From Dipteris shenzhenensis (taxonomy: Eukaryota; Polypodiophyta; Polypodiopsida; Gleicheniales), in NCBI GenBank assembly GCA_047967505.1, contig CM106538.1: a DNA stretch of 64,000 bases, one strand, 5' to 3'. The translations under genes were made by a program, and so were the position numbers. The notes under the pieces are model-generated. The model was not told where the DNA came from. It did no database searches and saw nothing but the letters and a program-made list of their open reading frames with translations. Of this stretch, positions 11,570 to 22,500 are shown piece by piece. How positions within the stretch are numbered: position 1 is the first letter of the stretch; each line of letters opens with the position of its first letter.

Positions 11570-13400
11570 ATGAGATCATGAGCACTATCAGGGTCAAACA
11601 AGGGTGCCCATTATCACTTACCTTGTTTGGCCTCTACATTGATGAGCTCGAGACAGTGATGCAGGCACAAGGTGGGGTAGGTTGCTCTCTTGCGGGCACG
11701 CTGATCCGGATATTACTTTACGTAGATGCTGTGGCTCTCTTGTCTTCCTCAGCAAAGGGGCTCTAGAGACACCTTGATGCACTACAGTCCTTTTGTGAGT
11801 CTCATGATTTGAGGGTCAACCTGGGTAAAACCAAGGTTATGATCTTGAATACGTCTCGAGCCATCATGCGCGATGAGAATTTCACATTTGATGGGTCCCC
11901 TGTTGAGGTAGTTTCATCATACACTTATCTGGGGGTCGTCTTTTCCAGACCCATCTTCACCACAAGACCCATGATGCAAGTGCACCTAAGCAGAGGATAT
12001 GCTTCATTGGCTAGACTAGAGAGATAGTTCTTTCACTCTCACTTTCAGGATCCACAGACCAAAGGGTTGCTTTTTGACTCCTTGGTCCACCCAACAGGGA
12101 TGTATGGCAGTCCATGCTAGGGCCAAACTTGTCGGATACAAAGTGGGCCAGGGTGGAGCGACTACAGGTTCTCATGTTATCATGGATGATCTGTGGTAAG
12201 TGATCCGTCCCTCACCAGATCATTCAAGCGGAGTTTGGGTCACCCCCATTACAACTAGATGCTGCATTTCAGGTCATTATGTATCCGTACCGAGTCAGGG
12301 CATATGGGGATTACACATCTGGGCATAGCAAGATACCATGGCTAGCACTGTCTTCTTCTATGGCACTTGCAGCAGGGGAGATCAGAGGTGCTGGTATGCA
12401 CACACAGAGAGATGGTTTGTAGGACTAGGGCTCCACATGGATAGACGACCTCCTTTCCAGTACAACATGGATGCTCCTTTCTCTCCCCTCCTATCACACG
12501 AGGTCAACCAGGTTATTTGTGAGGATCTACTACAACTACACACATTCTGGACTTGGTTGGGCCTGAGTGATCCTCCAATGAAGTTGGGCTTCTACAAAGA
12601 TTACTTCTTACATATCATAGTGGAGGGTTTCATTGATCCACCAGGATACATGCAGATTCACCTACCCCACTCGTTGAGGATCTCCCTTGGGCCAGTTCTA
12701 GGTCTCTTCACATAGACTTCATATCGAGAGCGGCAGAGCAGAGCGGTTATCTAGGGAGAGGCGCATATGCACACTGTGTGACATGCAGGAGGTTGAGACA
12801 GAGGAGCATTTCATCTTCAGGTGTCCTATTTACTATGAGATTTCAGGGCGTTTCTACTGCCTCTTCAGAGATAGTTATGGGGTTTTGGCCCAGTTCTTCT
12901 CCTACCTAGAATAGCTATGTTTGGCTGGTTTCATTCATGAGGTGCTCAAACACACCGTGATAGGATACTCCAAGCATGGAGACAGGAGTAGACTTCTCCA
13001 TCGACTGATACCTCTCAGAGCTCTATCACGGAGTTCTTTAAGCTAGATCACATAGACCCCCACGAGGTGAGACCTCGATATGACTGTGACCCGGAGCCTG
13101 TGACCCAATAGCTCAGATAGCGAGTTGACTCACAGATCATACTTGGGGGCATCCCCTCCTTGTTTAGGGTCAGAGCCTGACTGACGGGGGTCACAGTGTG
13201 CTTGGTTAGACGCAGAGCTATGACTAGGAGATGTACTAGGATTGCACCCTTGAGGGGCGATAGCATTCTATTGCTGATCTCATGCCTCCTCTTCCATCAT
13301 CTCATCATCCTGATGTCTTACTGCTACTGGTGATGATGATGATGGTTATGATGATGTCGACGATGATGTTGAGATTGATATATATAGTCAAGATATGACT
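11570..13400 (+). pseudogene. LINE (non-LTR) ORF2 fragment: RT to C-terminal zinc motif
   Basis: The frame at 11578-11766 reads VKQGCPLSLTLFGLYIDELE, then RILLYVDAVALL, where a LINE reverse transcriptase normally has YADD; the catalytic aspartate pair is damaged. The downstream fragment VNLGKTKVMILN and then SSYTYLGVVF follow LINE RT order. At about 12745-12870 a frame reads CTLCDMQEVETEEHFIFRC, the cysteine/histidine motif near the C-terminus of plant LINE ORF2. Stops at 11764 and 12025 and frame changes show a dead copy. It lies inside a gypsy pol of opposite strand. A second, related copy is at 39610-40600. Confidence 0.85.
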
Positions 13401-13550
13401 ATGTTGTACTTAGGACTTAGTACTGCCATTTTGTATTTTTTTGCATTCTACACTAGTGTGGATGCTCATTTAGTAGCTCCACTACAAAGCTCATTGTATC
13501 CATACTTTCATAGTCTCATAGACCCATCAGTCTTCCGAAAACTTCTTTCT

Positions 13551-13572
13551 TTCTCTCCCTCCCTTCCTCCCT

Positions 13573-13625
<53 letters not shown>

Positions 13626-13770
13626 TCTCTCTCTCCCTCTCTCTCTCTATCTCTCTCTCTCTATGTATCTATTGCTCTCTCTCTCTCTCTCTCTCTCCAT
13701 CTATCTATCTATCTATCTATCAATCTATGTATCAATCAATCAATGAATCTATCTATCTATCTCTCCTCTT
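13551..13770. repeat. CT microsatellite grading into (ATCT)n and (ATCA)n
   Basis: CT-rich runs with CCCT interruptions are followed by ATCT and ATCA tetranucleotides. The block ends within about 20 bp of the resumption of gypsy RT sequence at 13788. It could be the simple-repeat tail of the LINE fragment, since LINE 3' ends are often microsatellites. Confidence 0.9.
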
Positions 13771-13787
13771 TGCCTTTTTTGGAGTTG

Positions 13788-14350
13788 CGCTAGTCAACAT
13801 TGATCCCTCTTGTATTAATTAGATGCTTAAAGACTCAATATTTCTTTTAAAGAATTCACTCTTTTAAGTATTCAAGAAAATTTGGTTCTCTTTCAGGAGG
13901 TCCATAACAAAGATGTGTCTTGTATTCCTCTTCATTATGGATGAAAATTTTTTAATCATCAAAGACATCATGGCCATAAAAACATATATAATCAAAGAAT
14001 ATGACAATGAAATATCCTAAATATGATCAAATGACTCATCTCATTAATTGACAAAAAGTTGTAGGTGCATTAGTAAGTCCGAAGGACATTACCAAAAACT
14101 CATATTAGCTAGTTTGTGTCTAGAATATAGACTTATGAATGTTTTCCTCCTTCATTTGGACTTTATGAAAACTTGAATCCAAGTTCATCTTTCTAAAAAT
14201 ATTGTCTCCCATTAATGAATCAACAAAATCATCTACTTGACATATTTAATTGCTATTTTTCACTATCAACTCATTGAGAGCCCTATAATTGACACACATT
14301 ATAAAAGTCCCATCTTTCTTCTTCACTAGAAGTTTTGGGATTCCAAAATG
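13788..14350 (-). pseudogene. Ty3/gypsy reverse transcriptase remnant
   Basis: Reading down the - strand: PKLLVKKKDGTFIMCVNYRA near 14340-14280, MSFGLTNAPTTFCQLM near 14090-14040, a decayed YLDD region reading FFDYICFYGHD near 13990, LLKENQIFLN near 13890, then LIQEGSMLTSA near 13800. These are consecutive RT blocks of a gypsy element. The active-site aspartates are partly lost and there are frameshifts. The RNase H part continues at 10905 beyond the nested insertion. Confidence 0.88.
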
Positions 14351-15350
14351 TGAATTGCTAGGCCAAATCAACCTTTTCGCAAACCTCCCTTCTCCACTTA
14401 TTCTAATTCCATCTTGTTCATCCTAAAGGATACTTTGTAGTGAAGATCATTGAACCAGCTCAATATTATAATGCTTTGGCCTAGACATAGGCAACTCATG
14501 CAAGCATCCATAGCAAAGAAATTATCAAACTACTTCAAACCCTCTAGACATAGACATTCAAGAGTGTTATGCTTTAGACATTCAAGAGTGTTATGCTTTA
14601 GCTTCATGCCCTTTACATAGATTAGACTACAACTTACTCCTTGCTTTGCTTTATGATGGGATATAGGTGAATACATGGTATATCTTTTTCTTCTTCACTT
14701 CAAGGTAATGGTGGTCTCCCCATGATGTTCTAAACTACATTTGTGATTTTGTGCATCCATGAATGGTTTAAAGTATAACACCAATTTTTATCTAAAATCA
14801 TGTCAACCTCTTCAATAGATCCACTAGAATTTGCATCAATCAACATACTATCGAATCCTAAAAGCTAAGGTTTTAACTTGCAATGTACATTACTAGATTT
14901 ATCCTAAAAAAGTTCCCTAATGATCATGTCATTTAGTGGGCATTTCCTAGCTTTAATTATGTTATCTAACCTCTCTAACATAGTATCATGATTCATAACT
15001 ACTCCTATCATAAAGTAGAATCACAATGCATTCACCACCTACACTTATAGTAACTAAGTTAGCCAATATATTTAACATAATTACATCCATCATCAAGTAG
15101 AATAAAAAATGAGAGGATCAACTATACTACCATGCATCTCAAAAAATCATGTGGAATAAAGGAAGAACCAAAAAGAACAACAGTTATTTTAGTTTTTTTT
15201 CTCTTTATAGCTAGATGTAAAAAAGATTCACCTTCTTGCTTAGGGGAAAATGGCCTAGTAGAGTTTGTCCTTAACAACTTCTTCTTCACTTTAGGCCACT
15301 CAAAATAACTATGATTTATTTCTCTCTTATACTCAAATGACTTTCTTTAT
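14351..15350 (-). pseudogene. Probable upstream gag/protease part of the gypsy remnant
   Basis: The - strand upstream of the RT shows broken coding-like frames with no clear catalytic motif. It contains a 28-bp tandem duplication at about 14547-14601 ('gacattcaagagtgttatgc' twice). Position relative to the RT suggests linker, protease or gag sequence of the same element. This is inferred from position only. Confidence 0.35.
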
Positions 15351-16950
15351 CCTAGTAATTACCATCTCCTGCAATCATAGGTAGTGGTCTCTGAGATCTA
15401 TGTGGGGTAAGCATTCCTACAAGTATACTATCCATAGCCATAATATCCACATACATTGGAATATTTCTTCTAATGTCCCAAGAAAACCCTATTTGAAATC
15501 AAGATTGGCCCCTAAAAGTAGAGTTTTCATGAGTCTTATCAATTCTCCTAGGTCCCATTTTTCTTTCATAACTTTAACCAAACAAATGACATCACTCAAC
15601 ATATTTGGTTTTAGTTCTAACTCATGTTAAATATTGGGTTTAGAGGAAAAATCTAATAGTAAACTTTCTCACAGTATCTATATCAAACTATCATGGTCAC
15701 TTCTACTTGAATATTGGATCCTCCTTATATCTAAGCAGGCCAAGAAAGTGTCCTTTAAAAGACCTACAACTTGAAGGCCACTTCTCCACATCATGAGACT
15801 CAAAGCTGAGTGAAATATAACTTAAAGTGATGAATCCAATGCAAGAGCTTAAGCTCATGGCATTTGTCATACTTAGGTAAATATTAACACTCCTTAGGAA
15901 TTATCTTCCTTTTTTCCTCTCTATTTGATGACTCTTCCTAGTCCTTAAAGGATTTTTACTTTAAGAGCAGCTCTTACTGAATAGCATCGCCTATCAATGT
16001 GGTGATGCCTTGATAGAATTTATGGTATTATCATGTGAAGGTTGGTACTTTAGGTTGAGGTTCAATCAGTACACATGCTATTCCAAGTACATTATAATGT
16101 AATTGTGTATATGGTGTCTGCTTAAAAGATTGAGCTATAGAGTCTTGGTTTTCATCCATGTGTTATGCAATGTTCAATTGGTAGATACATGATGTAATGA
16201 TGTGGATTTCTTTGATTACTAATGATTTCGAATGAGTTCCTTATTACAAATGAGATAATCAAGAAATAAATAATAAAATCAACAAAAAAGACATAATCTT
16301 TATCTCAAGTCTAAAGAATCATCCTATCTTCACACCAAGATCTTGCTCAAAATCTTGTAGGATCACTTATTCTTGACAATAAGATCATAGAAGGTTGTTG
16401 CCAAAATGTCCACGCTTTTCAATTAAAACCTCTTTGTCTTTTTTTAAACCTTGGCTTCTTTCTTTCTATAAAATGAAATATATATACATATATATATATT
16501 GTAGAGGGGCACAGAGGGTGTTTGCAATAAAGGGGGGGAAATGTGATTATGAGGGAGGGGGTAATTTTGACGAGAGGGGTTAATTCCAAGGGGGGGCATT
16601 GCACATATGGGGGCGGCTATTCTAAGGGGGAAAGGGACTAATTCCAAGAGGTAGGTATCAATGTAGTAGTTCAAGAGAAATGCATATTAATTTTGTGCGG
16701 GTAATTTCCAAGGGGTTCAAGGAAAATTTGACACCAATGATACCAAAGGGGAGGTCGATCATATGAAAGGTGGCACTTTTGCTAGATAGGATAGCATCCA
16801 ATGTGAGGTGCAGAATGTAGAACACAATGGGTAGACTAAAGAAATTTTTAAAAAAGGGTACTCACAAATGAGAGGGGAAAGGGATGCCCCCTATTGAGTC
16901 CCTATTTTCTCCTTTTTTCTTCTTGTCACACCAATTTCACCTCTACTTCT
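15351..16950. other. No gene recognised; AT microsatellite near 16480
   Basis: Mostly AT-rich with no supported coding region. A short (TA)n tract lies at 16480-16499. From 16505 to 16660 a G-rich strand contains repeated runs of four to seven G. This may belong to the putative LTR of the inverted element copy 2, which would extend left from 17031. Confidence 0.4.
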
Positions 16951-16959
16951 TTGACATGG

Positions 16960-17900
16960 GATATTTGGGGATCAAACTCCCTGAGCTTGTCCATTCAAGT
17001 AGACAATGACTATACTCTGTGGACGTTAACATGCCCCCCTTCTTGTTGTTGATCCATCCTCGGGTCCGCCCCACTGGAGGAGGTCTATAGTGAGGAATGT
17101 CTGTAGGACTGCATAACAGTCCAGCTATCGTGGAGTGAGGCAAGCAAGGTACAAGAGATACTTTCAAAAATGGGTGGCGTGCATATCCTCATACGTGCGG
17201 ATGTGATATCCGTGGAGATTGCGAATGCGGAGGTAGAGGCAGAGGTCCTGGAATTGTATAGGACCGATGTCGGGATTGAAGACAATCTGGTTGTTCAGAT
17301 AGTGGAAGCGATCATCGATGGGGCAACTATGGGCGGGGAGATCGTGGAATAGTAAGAGGAGGAGGTGGTTGAAGTGGACCACTACTACGACGTCGAGATA
17401 TGGAACTGAGCTGTACGTGTCGTTGAAGGACTGGAGGTGGAAGCAAAATCCCTCTTGAGTCATCTCTTTGGGGAAGTTGTACTTTAGAAAGTTGTACAAC
17501 ATATTTGGGTCCTTCTATAGGAGTTCTCTGAATTTGGTCCAAGTCCATCATTGTTCCATTGGCATATATAGTGGGTGGATTCGACGATCGATATGGGCAC
17601 TATGGTAGTAGCGCCAAAATTTCTCCAACTTCAAGAAGGGGAGTTGCCAACATGGTTGTAGATCGGCATCTGCATTGGTCGTTGGGATTGGACCATTGGG
17701 GGCGAGGCTCTATCCTCCTCTTGTGTGCTCGTTGCCAGTCGTGGAAGGACTACATGATGAATTGTGTGAGGGGGCACACCTCGAGGATTTTATACAGATG
17801 TAGGTGGGAGCCCTCGAGCTGGCACTTCCAATGATACATAAGCATATTGTCTGGTAGCTCTTGAAATGACTCCAAGTCGGGGCACCACTGGACATCTTTA
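16960..17900 (-). mobile_element. Inverted second copy of the 1-5060 element (3' part)
   Basis: The - strand from 17895 down to 17031 matches + strand 3440-4622 in order: a region with 'gcacacaagaggaggata', then 'atggag..attttggcg', then the conserved tail peptide, then the purine tract and TGTTA. It lacks the 270-bp insert seen in copy 1. The LTR part continues left of 17031 with the shared 'gggagtttga.ccccaaata' stretch near 16980. Coding is broken. Confidence 0.65.
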
Positions 17901-18378
17901 GGGGGAAAACTTGTCAAAAACCGAGAACTCCTTCAATGATGCAATATGAACATGTATGCAAGAAGATGCAAAATTAAAGTTAGAGGTGGTAATGTCTCGG
18001 CATAGTGCAACGTTTAGGAAATTGAAATGATGGGGGTATATGAAATGGTTAGAAAAATCTCATCTTAGACTTCAGGAATGTAGTGTTAAGAGATGACACA
18101 AGGGACAGAGATTTGGTTCAAAGTGCTAAGGTGTGTGTCAAGGGGGTACATGATTGCTTTAGACACATGAGGGTGTGAGAGAAGGATTGCATGTGTTCTG
18201 AAGTTTGCAATCCATTTGCAAGGGTTGCAAGAATTAAGTTTTAAGGATGGGGGAGAGGTGTCCTACCCACACTTTACCTATTCCACCAAAATTATTTCAT
18301 TCGTTTTCTATGTGTGATGCCCCCCTTGTACTACTCCATCAAAAGCTTTTCATGCATTTTTTGCATGTGCATGGTATT

Positions 18379-18379
<1 letters not shown>

Positions 18380-18422
<43 letters not shown>
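18380..18422. repeat. (CT)n microsatellite
   Basis: About 20 CT dinucleotides followed by a short TG run. No gene is recognised in the flanking 17900-18380 stretch. Confidence 0.95.
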
Positions 18423-18427
<5 letters not shown>

Positions 18428-18466
18428 CTTTGATGCCATAGATTTTGTGCTTGTCATTCACTCATT

Positions 18467-18548
18467 CCTATTAGATATATGACTCTACTATGACAACATT
18501 TATTGTTTCTATTAGATATATGACTCCACTATGGCAACATTGATTGCT
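18467..18548. repeat. 41-bp tandem duplication
   Basis: ATTAGATATATGACTC begins at 18470 and again at 18511, followed both times by 'actatg.caacat..attg'. Two units with few differences. Confidence 0.85.
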
Positions 18549-18733
18549 AGGACTATTTGGGAGATAGAGGCATAGGATGTAATTAGGAAGGAGGGACAAG
18601 CTAGGATAATGGAAGGGTATATCGATCGAACTTAAGGTCTTATAGTTATAATGAGGACTAGTAGGATATCAAACTATCCAACCTACTCTTGTACTTGCTT
18701 TTGTTGATGGGCCCCCAGATGAAGACCTCAGAG

Positions 18734-18893
18734 ATTTGAGATTACCATCAATGCAATAATCCTAGGTCAGATCCTTGTTCTATAGAAGGCATTGATAAGG
18801 AGGAGCTAGTAATTTGAGATGACCATCAATGCAATAATCCTAGCCAGATCCTTGTTACTATAGAAGGCATTGATAATGAGGAGCTAGTGATTT
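18734..18893. repeat. 78-bp tandem duplication
   Basis: The block 'atttgagat.accatcaatgc' to 'gaggagctagt' occurs from 18734 and again from 18812 with a few substitutions and small indels. It is non-coding. Confidence 0.85.
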
Positions 18894-19144
18894 TTACTAG
18901 AAAGGTTTTGGTTTTTGTAGTTCGACAAGCAACTTGGGCAATATGTTACCAACACCTAGAAGTTCCTGAATGCGATAGTTTGTAGGGAGGCAAGATGAGA
19001 ATGAAGGTATCCTCAAACTTTTGAACCATCCGCTCCACCATCCTTTATGCATTTTCAAATAGAAATTTTCAAGTCATTGTGGGTTCGAGTCAATGACTTC
19101 TCATTCCACTAGGAGTGCCAATTGTTGATTGATGAACCACCGGA

Positions 19145-19285
19145 TCCTAAACCCTAGACTAATGCCCAAAACTAAACCTTTAAATCCTAGATCTCAAACT
19201 TTGAAACCTAGATTCTAAATCCTAAGTCCTACGTCTTAAGCCCTAAATCTTAAACCCTAAACCAAAAACCTTAAATCAAAACCTT
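19145..19285. repeat. Degenerate telomere-like (CCCTAAA) tract
   Basis: Many scattered variants of CCCTAAA appear (AACCCTAGA, AATCCTAAG, AGCCCTAAAT, AAACCCTAAACC). The plant telomere unit is CCCTAAA. The tract is interstitial and strongly diverged. It adjoins the long inverted repeat, whose right arm ends in the complementary TTAGGGTTTAGG at 19931-19942. Confidence 0.6.
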
Positions 19286-19334
19286 AGAAAACTTATGAAT
19301 TAGAATGCTAGTCACCTTTAGAATCTTGAATTGT

Positions 19335-19940
19335 AGACCCTAAATTGCATGCAATAATTTGAAAAATATCTTTATTTAAGAAAGAGATTGTGTTGCACCC
19401 AAACCTACTCCTTAACTAATAGTTTGGGTCTTTCACATCCTATTGCTCGAGTAATAGGTTCGGGATACAGCACAGCATCTCTCTAAAATCAATAGATTGT
19501 ATTGATTTAAGTATTAATTTACGTTTCACTCCAAGGTGTTGCTCAAGCAATAGGTTGTGTGCAACACAACATAGAGATAACCTGTTGCATGACCAGTAGG
19601 TTGGTATAATATAATCTATTGCTCAAAATTTTTTTTTTTAAACTTTGAGCAACAGGTTATATAGTACAAACCTATTGCTCATGCAACATATTGTCTTTAC
19701 TTTGTGTTGTATGCAACCTATTAGTTGAGCAACACCTTGGACTGAAACATAAATTATTTGCTTAAATCTATAAAATCTAATTATTTCAACAAAATGATGT
19801 GCTAAATCCCCAACCTATTGCTCAAACAATAGGATGTGAAAGACCCAATCTATTAGTTAAGAAATAAGTTTGGGTGCAAAACAATCCCTTGTTTAGATAA
19901 AGATATATTTTTCAAAGCATTGCATGCAATTTAGGGTTTA
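19335..19940. repeat. Long imperfect inverted repeat, arms of about 290-300 bp
   Basis: The left arm, about 19335-19627, is closely matched by the reverse complement of the right arm, about 19641-19940; the centre is a T/A run near 19630. Matching landmarks include CCCTAAATTGCATGCAA at the outer edges, 'tgggtctttcacatcctattg', 'ccaaggtgttgctcaa' and 'ctgttgca'. Each arm carries several copies of the motif CCTATTGCTC/GAGCAATAGG, many as small palindromes. A third, direct copy of part of the right arm (19652-19743) lies at 20009-20102. The unit could fold into one long hairpin. The class is unknown; it may be a foldback-type element. Confidence 0.85.
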
Positions 19941-20008
19941 GGATTTAGGTATTTTCAGGTTTCTAACATTTTTATTCTTACATTTCCTAATGTTTTGATT
20001 TATAGAGA

Positions 20009-20102
20009 ATAGGTTATATTGTGCTAACCTATTGCTCATGCAACCCATTGCATTTACTTTGTGTTGCATGCAACTTGTTGCTTAAGTAACACCTTGGAGT
20101 AA
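20009..20102. repeat. Extra direct copy of hairpin-arm segment
   Basis: This repeats 19652-19743: 'aggttat', 'cctattgctcatgcaac', 'tttactttgtgttg.atgcaac' and 'aacaccttgga' occur in the same order. Confidence 0.8.
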
Positions 20103-20399
20103 CACACAATTGGTTGAATGACAATATGGGGTCACAAAGGAAAACAAATTAAGGGGTTTAGTGATGCAATAACAAGGATTGATGATATTAGTTAGATGGG
20201 TTGTCATGTTTAAACTAGACTGGAGGATATAAATGGAATATCATCTAATTACAATGCTAGTCATAGAGTGGAGGATATATATGGAATAAGTCCTGATTGT
20301 GATAGAGAAATAGTTCAATGACACAAGTCAAGGTCCATTGGTGAATGGACTTCAAAGGACTTGTCTACAAGATCACCATTTCAATGATATTATGATCAA

Positions 20400-22500
20400 T
20401 AAAATAATTTTCAAGACCACTCAGCATTTGAATTCATAGATGAAGATTCAAGAGAGATGGATTCAATGGGTAATCATCTTCCAAGTGGGAAACAAAAGAT
20501 ACTATTTTCAAAGAGAAAGTATGTGAGCGCTAAGCAAAGACAAATCATGGCACCAATTCTAGAACCCAAGAGACATGTAATGCTATCTAAATAGAATATC
20601 GAAATGACTCTTATACGACATTTTTGTAAGAAATCTTGTAGTAGAGTAGTTACAAGATATGATTGTGCGGTCATACACCTAGGTATTTAGAGTAAGACAA
20701 GGTCTAATAGACATAACCATCTTCTTCAAGAGTTTTCTTTCTTGCTTCAACAAGCTCATCAAAACTAGGAGACAAGACCTTGATTGATATCCATGGCTAA
20801 TGGGATAGACGTTTGCAATCAAGGATATTAGTGGTTAACTAGACTATCACATGGTACATATCTGAGAATTTGATTAGAGGCGAAACAGAGTGGTTCATAA
20901 AATTCATGGAAAATGACTATAGATTTAAAATATGAAGCAGCACTAAAAATGATACAATAGTATTTAAGAAACTCCTTGAAGGCAATGCATTTCCACAACC
21001 TCATCTTCAACAAACAATGCTAAATGGAAGCCTAGTATTCCAACATCACTTCTTTTAGGAATGACAAAGAAGGTTGTTCTAGAAACGATCCATAAAACTT
21101 TACAAGGTAGAGAAGAAATCATAATTTCAAGGTCTACCGTATATTAAATCCAACGTGCACACTTTTGCAATGTCAAAACACCATCAAAGCAAAGGATCTC
21201 AAAATGCAAGATTTGTTATGAATTAAAAATGCCATTGAGCATGGTAAATGCGAGCGAATTCAAGCAAGATATATAAAATGGCAAGCTTTCCATTTGCATC
21301 ATGTGCATGATGATAGAATGTTGTACTATTATTAGAGGGAGAAAGCTATCTCAAATATTAATATCAGTCCATGCGCATTGACATTGATGTCATGGATCTG
21401 AACACAACAAGATTGCCAAGGTACAAGTGCACCCTCATCATATGGAGGGTAAATATGAATTAAAACCACAATTGTGTGGAGTATTAGTACATAGATTCCA
21501 ACTATTTTGTGATGTGTCATGGATTGATAGTTTGCATGAACACGATAGTAACCAAGTTGCAATGTTGATCATGAAGGCAAAACAAAAGGTCAAAGATACA
21601 TGTGGTAATAACCATTGGGGAGAAAACAAGGATAGATACACATTTGGTCTGTGCTCTATGGTAGTTGGTTTGAAAATATTTGAAGAATCTTATCTGCCAC
21701 ACACATGAAGACATAGATCGGGATGTTTTGACTATGGAGGATATGCTGGATTGAATTTGGAAAGAAATAAGAGGGGTTCTCGAAGGTAATAATTAGAAGT
21801 GGATATCTTAGAGAGGTCGGTAGATTCAAGAGCATTCATAGAATCTGATTTAAAGCAAGGAGATAATGCACTATGAGGCAAATCCACACTACTTCCATTT
21901 TAGCATCATGAAAGCACTTCAATGATGCAATGAAGCACTACTCAGTAAATGGACATCATTTATGTAGTGAGCCACATGTTGTATTAGAATGAATAAATCC
22001 ATTGGGAAAATTTGCATTTATTCTTGCAAAAAAAAAACACTTGACATAGATAAAATGAACGGCTTACAAGACTTTATTTCACCTTGTAGAACTATGATGC
22101 AAAATATCTTGAGCAATCAGTTAGAAATATGGAGATAATCATCAAATGAATCCCTTGTTGAATATATCTAAAAGGACAATAATTTTAATTAGCATTAAAT
22201 AATTTGGATACCTTTTACCCACAATGAGATCTGTGAAAGATGATCTAAATTTGATAGAAATATGATGATAGATATGGAAGAAGCTACACGATGCCTTTTA
22301 CTTCAAAGATTTTATGGTAGGAACTGTTGCAATTCCATACCAAGTACCATCCAACAAAATTCATGAGAGTATTTTTGTGGCAGTTTAGGCGCTTGATCCA
22401 AAATTAGACTCGGATTTACATGGTGGCCCAATTTGGGTGGAAAAGGTTGTCCAGATAGCAAGGGATGAAAAGGTAATTCCTATGAAATGAATAGCTTTGT
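20400..22500 (+). pseudogene. Remnant of a DUF7869-like transposon protein
   Basis: Broken + strand frames contain HFCKKSCSRVV near 20620, then KWQAFHLHHVHDDRMLYYY near 21270-21330. The frame at 21427-21708 follows, containing QLCGVLVHRF, HEHDSNQVAML and ENKDRYTFGL, and one frame away CHTHEDIDRD (21695-21724). That order (Cys-rich start, tyrosine-rich block, ENKxRY, then GHTHEDID) is the pattern I associate with large uncharacterised eukaryotic transposon-like proteins annotated DUF7869. Stops and shifts show that the copy is dead. The assignment rests on short motifs from memory and needs a profile search. Confidence 0.5.

Noticed and set aside
19078-19092. GGGTTCGAGTC as a tRNA T-arm
   Set aside because: No anticodon arm, D-arm or acceptor stem can be placed around it.
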